20,242 bases of DNA, taken from NCBI GenBank assembly GCA_003254885.1, contig QANT01000520.1, forward strand, positions 1 to 20,242, read 5' to 3'. Below the pieces are notes generated by a model. The model made no database searches, was not told where the DNA came from, and saw only the letters and a program-made list of their open reading frames with translations. A program made the translations under genes and the position numbers. Positions 8,637-17,042 of the stretch are shown piece after piece. The stretch comes from Purshia tridentata (lineage: Eukaryota > Streptophyta > Magnoliopsida > Rosales > Rosaceae). Within the stretch, counting starts at the first letter, position 1. The number at the start of each line of letters is the position of its first letter.

Positions 8637-10493
8637 GCTGTGGCGTTTTCTGTTTGTGGAGAAGAGTGTGGTGTGAGGGAGAATTGAAAATTGTGAGCTT
8701 TTGATACTTTGAAGAAATACAAATCATACAATAGAATATAGAGAATTATAACAAGGGACGTCACGAGGATGCTATGCCAATAAGGCAATAAACATAACAG
8801 CTCATTAATTCACAGTTTTCTTAACGTCTATTTCTCCAACTTAATATTAATCAAATCATTATTAGTGATATATTCCTTTATAACTACAAACAAATCGAAA
8901 GAAACCTATTCTTTTATATTAGATCAAAACTCAACCTTAGTATTAGTAAAGTAATTGAAAATTATTCTAGCTTTAATATATATTGTCAACAAAGAAAGCC
9001 TGTGGAGTGTGGTCCCATATTGATTAGAAGCATGGAGCACAACAAAATTGGCCAACTTATTGTGTCAAGGACTAGGAGACGACCTTCTCTGAAAATATGA
9101 GACACTTTGATATGTGCGTCATATAAAGAGGTTAGTCTTGTATTTCTTAGTGACTAATGTATTGAATAAGGAAAATGTAAAACGATATGAAGAAATATGA
9201 TCCATGTGCCAATGCTTAGTTTTCAAATAATTGCTACTTAATTAATTAAGAAACAGAATTCCCATGCACGTAATATATATATATATATATGGAAACAATT
9301 ATTAATGAAAAATATAGAAACGAGTTAGACATGCAAGCTGTCAACTCGATCAAGAAATATATATATATATTCAAGTTGAGTCAATTAGTGCATGTTAATT
9401 GCCACAGAAAATATGTTTACAGATGGTGTTTAAACTCAAAAGTTTTTCAAAAGCTTCCCCGTTTTGTTGCGGGAAGCTAGCTAATTAATTAGTTACGGCT
9501 GAAAAATGCACCTGAATTTATGGGGCTTTTTCTTTATTAATCACGAGTCCAACCATGGCACCTGCTCATCAAAGCTTGCTAGCTTGCAACGTAAAGTCAC
9601 CTTTGAATTTTGAATTGTAAAATTTTCCTAACTGAAGTGTTGGAGAGCATTTACTTCCATACTCCTTCCTGATTCCTTGAGGCTACTCTGAAAAATTAAC
9701 AAAACAAAATGTATGATATATAATATATACAGAAAGATGAAGTACTGATGAAGCTTTTGTTTTTGTTTAATATTTTTATTTTGTTGATTCCAAATATTGT
9801 ATTTGTATGTTCTATCATTCTATGTATCACTGGAAAAAACAACAAATTAATAGAACTGTTTTGACAACGTTATGTATGAACTGACCAAGTACTAACTTAT
9901 TTAAACTTAAAAGCGCATTCCCAGAAAGCTAGGTAACAACAATCTCAATTAAGTAGTCAAGCCTCTAAGTCTTGAAATTTGTAACTAATAATTAACTATA
10001 TAGTTAAGCTCAAGGAGTCAAGCCTTCCAAGCTTGAATTTTGTCAAAAACTTTCCAAAAGTCAAAGTTGCTTGTTTTTTCTTGGCCTGGAAGTTCCCTTG
10101 TTAAAACCCATCATATATCCAAGCAATTAAAGCGGTTAAGATTTGTTTAATTTGAAGTATTTAATACTACCCTAAACAAATGGCTTACTAGGTGAAGGAG
10201 CACATGCATGGATCACATTATAAGAAGATGAAAAGCAAAATTCAAGTTGAATCTTGAAGTTACTTGTGAATGATCTGTTTGAACGATGTCCACAAACTTC
10301 GATGTTATTTTAATCTTCGGGATCACACCCAACCCTTTTTCAAGTCCAAGGAAAAGGTCTTGATCTACCCAAAATCAACATTCAAATTAATCGATCCCAA
10401 TGTCTTCTCCCAGTTTAAATTGGAGGAGAAATCTGCAAGCGCAAGATTCAGTTGGAACCTCATGGACTGATCATTTAGCACCCTTTTGTTATA

Positions 10494-10728
10494 GCAACTT
10501 ATTTTCATTAGTTACTGAACTGGGGCAGGGCCCAATATTTATTTTTTCTTTCATTTAATTAAATTTTGAACCTTTCTTTTTTAAAAGCCAATCTTCTGTT
10601 TTTTTTTTTTNGCAACTTATTTTCATTAGTTACTGAACTGGGGCAGGGCCCAATATTTATTTTTTCTTTCATTTAATTAAATTTTGAACCTTTCTTTTTT
10701 TAAAACCAATCTTCTGTTTTTTTTTTTT
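10494..10728. repeat. 117-bp direct duplication flanking an N, likely assembly artefact
   Basis: 10494-10610 and 10612-10728 are nearly identical, starting GCAACTTATTTTCATTAGTT and ending in a poly-T run. They differ only around a homopolymer. A lone N separates them. This is the pattern left when two overlapping contig ends are joined without merging the overlap. Confidence 0.8.
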
Positions 10729-10868
10729 GGCTCGCCAAAATCAAATTCGTTGAAAAAACGGTTTAGGGGTTACAATATCAGCTTGAAAATGAGATTTCAG
10801 CCAAGCAGGAAAATCATAACTCAGAATTACATGTATCAATAGCTCGGAGTGAACGACACTTAAAAGAG

Positions 10869-10908
10869 TTAAGTGTCCTGCACTCAGTTTAAGTGTCCTG
10901 CACTCAGT
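10869..10908. repeat. 20-bp perfect tandem repeat (two units)
   Basis: TTAAGTGTCCTGCACTCAGT occurs twice head to tail. It lies about 310 bp beyond the stop codon of the PPR gene. No function is apparent. Confidence 0.9.
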
Positions 10909-11221
10909 TCCTCATCATACATCTAATTCTTTAAATTTTCTAATTCTGAGATTGTACAAAATGTAAGAGAGAACATAAGTGATAAAAGACAAACACAAAC
11001 TTGAACTTCATGAGGACATGAGAATATACTTCAAGACATAAACATGGAAATTAAACAGCACACATACAAACTCACCGAAGGTTTGAATCCAGAAATTCAG
11101 TCATTTGGTATATGGAAATCATGCAAGATGTTAATTATTTCCTCTTCCAAATAGTCTAGACACCATTAAACTGGCACATATGCGCTGTTCAATTATCTCA
11201 AAACTAAATACATTCTCAATC

Positions 11222-13757
11222 TCACTCTAATGAATTTGAAGGGTCACAGTTCTTCTGAATCAGAAGCGTGTGGAAGTCGTGAGTTTTTTCAGCGAACCCA
11301 ATGTTCGTGAATGCATTCAAAAGCCTCCTACAGGCAGAAACAACAAAATCTGTAGTGGCCGATTTCTTCCACTGTTCAATAACTTCTCCTACTTCTTTCA
11401 ACTGCCCAAGCATTAGATACGAAGAAAGAATGCAAATATAGTTTCTACTTGTCATCTTTTGTTTTGTCATTATCAAGGATTTCCATATCTGATCAATTCT
11501 ATCTTTGTTTCCTAAACCAGCATACAGAATAATAAGGAAGTCATATGTAATCCATTCTCTTTGTGTGATTCCTTTCTCAGCTTCAACTAGACAGTTGGAC
11601 TCTGAATTCACAAGATGACAACTGTTAACATATATATTGGTCAGGTTAATGTATCTCTCCCAGCCTTCACCAAAACCAGGATCATGTCTCATTTCATCTA
11701 AAATCCATCTAACTTGATCAATCTTTAGAGTTGCAGCACATGAACTTATCCAAAGATTGTAAGTGAAGATATCCGGTGCAACCTTCTGCCTTTTCAGTTC
11801 TTCAACAACTAACGAGACCTTCTCCACTTGGCCCACTGACATGTACATGGTCATCATCTCATTGTATGTAAGGGCACTAAGGGATAGGTTAGACTCCCTT
11901 ACTCTCTCATAGAGACCCTCAGCCTTGTCAGTCAATTTTGCCCCAGCATAAGAGTGAAGAAGAGCAGTATAGGTCTCGCTAGTTTTTGAAGTAAGAGGTA
12001 GACCTTCAAAGTAGCGTTCTGCAGCATCAATGCCAAAAACTTTTGTCATCAAGACAATACGCTCTGCATAATCAGAATCTGATAGCTCAAACTCATCATG
12101 GGTGACTATCCACTCAGATATCTGCAAACTTGTATCAATTACAAAACAGAATTCACTAAAATTTTAGCATTTATATGCGTGACAGAGAACTGAAAATGAC
12201 ATGCTAAGATTACATTTGGCTGCCTTCCCATTTTCATTTTCTTTTTGAAAACAAGGAAAACAAAAATGTCTTCTTTTTTTAAAACAAATTGGTAAGAAAA
12301 CCAACTATACATTTTAAACCCAAATTAAAAAAAGAAAAAAGAAATTAAAACTCGCTTGGTACACCTACAAGCTAGAAAAAGATATTAATTTCATGTAAAA
12401 AAAGTTTAAACCTACATAAGAAAAGGTCCTTCTGCCAATTTAAACTAGTCCCCTAGGACTTGTTGATTAAAAATTACTGTTTCTAGAAAAGTGAATGAAT
12501 GAGAAGTTTAAATTGGCCGAAGGACTAGTTGATTCTCTAGGCATGAAATTGTTCTTACAGTCCCCTAGAACTTACTAACAAACGTAATATGCAGAAAACA
12601 GCCATAAACTATTTTCAAATTGAGAGAGTTTAGTAACATATTATTCTTACATATGTTCTTTTAACATTATATCAAATGTTTATTGGTATAAGAATTTAAA
12701 CGGTTGGTCATGTTGTCATCTGTTTTTCAATACTCACCCTGTGATTAAAATCACATATCATCAATTTTTTTTCTTGGGAAAAGATGAATAGTTATTCAAT
12801 CTTTCATGAATTTTTTTATTCATTTAATCACTCATTGGTTTTGCTCAGGAAAAACCTCCTAATTCTAAAAGAATGTGTGTTTTGCATTTCATTTTAGCTG
12901 TCTTGTTTGCTTTAGATTGGGCTATGCTTTGGTACTCTTATCAAAATTTTATGATTTGGGTGAGCCTGTGGAGAGTTTTGTATTCTCCCTGTAGTATTCC
13001 CCTTTTATCTAATGCTACCATTTATTTATCAAAACAAAAAATATGTTTATGCTCTGCATACCCAGAAAGAAAATACTCCAAAAGCTCCCAGCTCTCCACT
13101 TTCCATCGTTTTCTTGGCGACCAAACAGAAAAATATCAAAAATTGCAAAAAAAATAATCCTAACCTCGAGAGCGTGCTTGTAACGCTGAGAATTCCTAAG
13201 TTCCTTAGAGATCCGGCGAAGTTCTGAAATGGTAATTTGGTTGCCTTCGCTGACCCATTTCTGAAGAACGTTGGCGGCACTTCGCTTGGGCTGCCTCAAC
13301 CTGAAGATTCTGCTCTTGAGGTCGTCACTTTCCTGATAATCTTGGAGAAATTCACTCCTCAGAGCATCCGAACAGAAGAATCTAGAACCATTGGGCCGAG
13401 AAGTGTTGCTGAGGATGCTGCTGCTGCTCGCACTGCATTTTCTAGGGTTAAATAACAGATTGCCATGAGTTCTCAGAGGATATCAGATGGACAATCAGTA
13501 TGTTTGCTTGCCAAGAAAGTAGCAGGAAATGGAAAATCAGTAATTTGAGTTTTTTTATTTTTTGGTCTGAGATATTCAAGAGCTGTAAAGTTCTTGGTAG
13601 AGGTTAAGAAATCGGGCATTTTGGGATTCAGAGTATTGAATTTCCTTTGGTTACTGCGTTTTCTCGGCAACCAAACGAAGAAATGGAAAATCAGATAGAG
13701 GATTGGTTGTGTTTGAGCTTACCGTCTGAGAGAGATGAAGAGGGACCGGGACGCCAT
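11222..13757 (-). CDS. PPR protein, probably mitochondrial, 413 aa, three exons
   Basis: Exon 1 is 13757-13723 (MASRSLFISLR), exon 2 is 13471-13165, exon 3 is 12121-11222 ending in TGA. Donors are ACG|GTAAGC and GAG|GTTAGG; acceptors are CTGAG| and TTTGCAG|. Phases agree. Two other in-phase AGs (after AACCCT and after AATGC) could replace the exon 2 acceptor and would only shorten the presequence. The N-terminus is rich in Ser and Arg with few acids, as in mitochondrial targeting peptides. Then comes a helical leader (SAANVLQKWVSEGNQ, ELRRISKELR, RYKHALEISEWI) seen in the small plant PPR group that includes At5g09450, followed by PPR-type helical repeats from about residue 164 (TYTALLHSYAGAKLTDKAEG, LTYNEMMTMYMSVGQVEKVS, FTYNLWISSCAATLKIDQVR). 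Such proteins bind organellar RNA. The target is unknown. Length suits that group. Confidence 0.88.
12122..13164 (-). other. Intron 2 of the PPR gene
   Basis: The 1043-bp intron has GT-AG borders. It holds an inverted repeat (12425-12446 with 12505-12526) and, 36-57 nt inside the donor, a copy of the recurrent motif also found in intron 1. Confidence 0.75.
12425..12526. repeat. Foldback inverted repeat in PPR intron 2
   Basis: The arm GGTCCTTCTGCCAATTTAAA(CT) at 12425-12446 pairs with 12505-12526 at 20 of 22 positions, around a 58-base loop. Similar CTAG-rich words (TAGTCCCCTAGG, CAGTCCCCTAGAAC) recur nearby. It could be a small decayed MITE or a transcribed hairpin. Confidence 0.65.
13472..13722 (-). 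other. Intron 1 of the PPR gene
   Basis: A 251-bp intron splits the codon for residue 12. It contains an inverted pair of the motif GTTTGSTTGCCRAGAAA (coding-strand copy at 13657-13678, opposite copy at 13500-13519) and a 15-bp direct repeat GAAATGGAAAATCAG (13526-13540 and 13680-13694). Confidence 0.75.
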
Positions 13758-14080
13758 TGATACTGTTTGGTTTCCTTACGAATCTCTTTGACTTTAGCAG
13801 ACCAGCTGTACTGCAACATTTTCCATTTTTTTGTTCGCCCAAAATCTTTATCAAAGTGTGTTTGGTAGGTTTGTGTTTGAGAGTGCGAGTGCGAGTGTGT
13901 ATGAGAGGGGTTTATGACTGAGTATAGAGAGTTGATATAGGGATAAAAATTAAGTTTTGTTTTTAATATATCATCGTCTTTAATAGTTATTTTATAATTA
14001 GATAAAATAGTTCTTGAAAAATATATATAGGATAAAAAAAGAAAATTGTTAGATATGTATATAATTTTCCAATACATATA
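13758..14080 (-). promoter_or_regulatory. PPR gene upstream region
   Basis: This should contain the leader and promoter of the PPR gene. A purine-alternating GAGTGCGAGTGCGAGTGTG stretch lies at about 13882-13900 on the plus strand. Two AAACCCTAAT telobox-like words on the plus strand sit slightly further upstream inside the duplication at 14081-14225. No confident TATA box was assigned. Confidence 0.35.
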
Positions 14081-14225
14081 TAAATGGCCATTGAGATAAA
14101 CCCTAATATCTAATTACAGTATTAATCCGAACAATATTATAAATGGCCATCTTTCTCTCACTGCCTCTCTCATTTCTCTCAATGAGATAAACCCTAATAT
14201 CTAATTACAGTATTAATTTGAACAG
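14081..14225. repeat. Short tandem duplication with a 32-bp templated filler
   Basis: TAAATGGCCAT-TGAGATAAAC... is followed about 60 bp later by the same sequence, but with about 32 bases inserted at the hyphen (about 14151-14182). The stretch 14149-14181 is identical over 33 bases to 15241-15273 (ATCTTTCTCTCACTGCCTCT onward). Both copies then continue with CCCTAATATCTAATTACAGT. Confidence 0.9.
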
Positions 14226-15445
14226 CCCTTTTAATATAGTGTAAACTACTTGTAAACCACAATTAATTCTTGTATTTAGTTTTAAGCCACTTTATTTAGT
14301 TTTTTTATTTTGAATCCATTATCTTTTACTTTAATTATTTTGATTAATACTACAACTTGCATAGTAAATTAAATATGCTATTTAATGGGTACAGTTGGGC
14401 TATAGGTGGAAATAGGTCTAACCCGTTGACATAAAAATCAAAGCGCATAGGAGGTTGGGACCAATTCCTTCTTCATCCTATAATCGATTTTTAGGTTGAT
14501 TTTTTTTTTTTTTTTCATATTTTATATTCTATATTTTGTATTCATCTAATACTACTGTAGTTTGGGTTTTTGGGCATTTTGATATTTTGGACCAATTAAT
14601 AGTTCCAAGTTATTATCTTGAAGGCAAGTTTATATTAAGGGACATCAATTATGATAAGTTTGCTTTTCAATTCATAAATTCATGTGCTTGAGATAAATTG
14701 GATTTCAGGGTTAGATGGAAGTACTCTCTAGCTAATTATAATATTTTTGATAACATGTAACTCATACTGTCATAATTTAAAGTGTAATTTTTTCATTTTT
14801 AAAATGTAATTCTTATTGAGTTAAGATTTAGTTTTTTGAGTTTTTGTTAAGTTACGCTTTGGTTTAATTTTTTGTTCTAACATCATATGTCAAGAGTTAC
14901 ACTTTATAATTTCGTAGAATTACACTTCGCTTTATTTTTTTCTCAAGAATTCTTTGTTTTTTGTTTTTATATTTTTATAGTTGAAATTTTTTTTTTGTGC
15001 TTAAAAATGTATTTTGTAGCTTGGGTTTATAACTAAAAAATATAATAAGTTGTGGCTTATTAATAAAGTACTCTTTAATATCTTAGATAATTACCAATAC
15101 ACTTATTTTGGGCTTCTTTTTCCTTTAAAGTTCATATTTTTATTAGGCTTTTCAACCGATCTAGTTGTTATATTTCCAGCCCAATTTTTAGTCCACTCGA
15201 TCCACCTTTTAATTTTATTTCTGTTCTCAATTATCTCTCCATCTTTCTCTCACTGCCTCTCTCATTTCTCTCACGCACACAACACATATTTTCTCTCTTC
15301 TCTCTCTTCACTGTTACTCATTGTTACTCAAATTTTTAGGCATTATCCTAAACCAAGAACATCAAGTGTTGCTCCTTCAGATGAAATCCATCATAAGGTT
15401 TTTGCTAAATTCTTCAATTTTAGCAGCATTAAAATACTACATCCT
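14226..15445. other. AT-rich intergenic region, no gene seen
   Basis: No credible coding sequence. Inverted and direct GTAATT/TTACACTT words recur between about 14756 and 14935, possibly a decayed small transposon. An open frame at 15050-15466 is rich in Leu, Phe and Ser from T- and CT-rich DNA and looks spurious. Confidence 0.5.
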
Positions 15446-15759
15446 ACATCCACAAATGGACCCTAACAGATAGGGTGAAGAATGAGAACAAGTATGGTCA
15501 CTACGAGAGTGTTGGTGATATCTTCCCTGTTGCAAGTTCAACAACATTTTTCACACATGTTATATGATTTCATTTGGATCATGTTATATGATTTCATTTG
15601 GATTTAGTTTATTTACATCCACAAATGGACCCTAACAGATAGGGTGAAGAGTGATAACAAGTATGGTCACTACAAGAGTGTTGGTGATATCTTCCCTGTT
15701 GCGAGTTCAACAAAATTTTTCACACATGTTATATGATTTCATTTGGATTTAGTTTATTT
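15446..15759 (+). repeat. Nested tandem duplication of a coding-like fragment
   Basis: Unit A (15446-15614) and unit B (15615-15759) both begin ACATCCACAAATGGACCC. Unit A contains an extra 24-bp tandem copy of CATGTTATATGATTTCATTT-type sequence (about 15554-15601). Both units read openly as HKWTLTDRVK, then NKYGHY, then SVGDIFPVASST, which looks like a protein-coding exon end, but I recognise no family. The differences between units change amino acids (E to K, E to D, T to K), so this is more likely a decaying gene fragment than a live exon. Confidence 0.75.
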
Positions 15760-15988
15760 TTGGGTTTGAGATTAATTTATTGTAATTATTTCATACTTAT
15801 TGATTTAATATGTAAGGCTTTCTACCAATTTTTTTTACATAGAATCGAAAATGTAAGTGAAGCTATGCTATTTTTGATAGATTTATACAAAAAAAAAAAA
15901 TTCAAAATTTGTATAAGTTGCATTTTTTTAAAGTTGTTTGCAAATTAAGAATTATTATTGTTAAACAGTAACAATTCTCAAAAAAACT

Positions 15989-16042
15989 GTAGCGCGCTAT
16001 AGTAACGCTGTTATTGTAGCGCGCTATAGTAACGCTGTTATT
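15989..16042. repeat. 27-bp tandem repeat containing TAGCGCGCTA palindrome
   Basis: GTAGCGCGCTATAGTAACGC-TGTTATT occurs twice exactly and is followed by a third start, GTAGCGCT. Each unit contains the perfect palindrome TAGCGCGCTA, and the wider ACTGTAGCGCGCTATAGT at the first unit is nearly self-complementary. It is strikingly GC-rich for its surroundings. Confidence 0.9.
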
Positions 16043-16206
16043 GTAGCGCTTGGTTTTTAAAAAGTTGGCCAGCAGAGTTATGTGTTTCCGTGTTTGGGCT
16101 TAATAAATAGTAAAAGTACCCAAATGGACTTATCAAAAAAATCTCTTAACATATTTGGGCCATTGTAATGATTTTGGCCTTTTTTATATGTTTTAATGTT
16201 TTAAAA

Positions 16207-16696
16207 GGGGTTAATTTCACAAACACCAGCCCTAAGTTCGACATGTTTTCACATAACTCTCTTCGCTTTTAAATTTCACACTTTAACTACATCAAGTTTA
16301 ATTTTGTTGCATATAACCCCCTTCTGTTAGATGTTCGTTAGTAAAATGCTGAAATCATCACAAAATTGTACAAAAATGACAATACTAACCTTAGATATAT
16401 AATAACAGTAATCAAGATTAATATTTCTCAATTATTTACATGGCCAAACACCACCAAAAGTTCCCTAATTCCTCAACTGAATTTCTAGAGTCCTCTCCAC
16501 CATAATTTTACAAAACTTGCAAATTGATAGAGCCAAACATCTCTTCTTTTGACGTTTGGATTTTGATGCTTACATCGTTAATTAGATTGGGACCATGGTC
16601 ATCGATCTCGCCCACTCACAGGGTGTGAAATTTGAAAGTACAGAAGGTTATGTGAAAACACGTCAAACCTTAGGGGGGTGTGTGCATAATTAACTC
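16207..16696. mobile_element. 490-bp nonautonomous inverted-repeat element (MULE-type MITE)
   Basis: The left end GGGGTTAATTTCACAAACAC aligns with the inverse complement of the right end (CGAGTTAATTATGCACACAC...). The arms continue for about 85 bases (MTAAGTT, ACGTGTTTTCACATAAC, AAATTTCACAC). The flanks are GTTTTAAAA (16198-16206) and GTTTTATAA (16697-16705), a 9-bp target duplication with one mismatch. A 9-bp duplication fits the Mutator superfamily. The inside has no coding capacity. Confidence 0.82.
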
Positions 16697-17042
16697 GTTT
16701 TATAATAATGAAGCTCAGTTGGGCCGTGACAGTTCTATTTGGGCCCAAACAACACTTTCGAAAATGTATGGCCTTGCTTGGGCAGCCATAACACCTTACC
16801 CGTTTCTACCCCGAAGCTGAAATATTGAGCTAGGAAATATGAATATTTTTGACTCAAACAGACCCTCATTTATTTATGGGGAATTTCAAAGTTCTGGAGC
16901 ATGCCAAGTTCAACTACGAGCAGACATAAAATAAAATAAAATAAAAAAAAAGACATCGAAAGAAATTAAGCTGCAACTGTTGCATGCACTAGGTTGAGGT
17001 GTTGGAATGGCAAGCAAGACCACTGTGAAAAAGCTAGCTAGG
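16697..17042. other. 3' flank of the dioxygenase gene
   Basis: No gene is seen. An AAAATAAAAT-type A-rich run lies at about 16927-16951. The 3' untranslated region of the minus-strand dioxygenase should lie here. Confidence 0.5.

Larger units (their letters stand above)
8790..11221. other. Intergenic region between GT61 and PPR genes
   Basis: I find no gene in these 2.4 kb. It contains the GT61 promoter side, a TA run (about 9272-9290), a palindrome CTAATTAATTAG near 9480-9491, a degenerate direct repeat with a period of about 60 (GTCAAGCCTCTAAGTCTTGA near 9957, again near 10018), the N-joined duplication at 10494-10728, and a 20-bp tandem repeat at 10869-10908. A 66-codon frame at 10270-10470 has no recognisable content. 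The part next to 11221 is the PPR 3' flank. Confidence 0.55.

Noticed and set aside
8557..8727. 57-residue N-terminal extension of the GT61 protein starting at 8727
   Set aside because: It is open only because the GA microsatellite codes for Arg-Glu repeats. It has no conserved content and would precede the membrane anchor; the ATG at 8556 fits the family better.
7895..8788. 297-codon minus-strand frame overlapping the GT61 exon
   Set aside because: It is a shadow frame, rich in Pro, His and Arg, of the GC-rich GT61 exon, with no family features.
9957..10045. Degenerate direct repeat GTCAAGCC...CTTGAA
   Set aside because: Only two imperfect copies with many mismatches and no boundary signal; recorded within the intergenic entry only.
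10270..10470. 66-codon plus-strand frame
   Set aside because: No recognisable domain, no promoter or splice context; chance length in plant intergenic DNA.
13015..13299. 94-codon minus frame taken as a separate small gene
   Set aside because: Its first part is PPR exon 2; after the donor at 13164 it reads into the intron.
13237..13455. Plus-strand frame at the start of the PPR gene
   Set aside because: Antisense of PPR exon 2, whose minus-strand reading joins cleanly to exon 3.
15050..15466. 138-codon plus-strand frame
   Set aside because: Low-complexity Leu/Phe/Ser sequence from T- and CT-rich DNA, with no motif or splice context.
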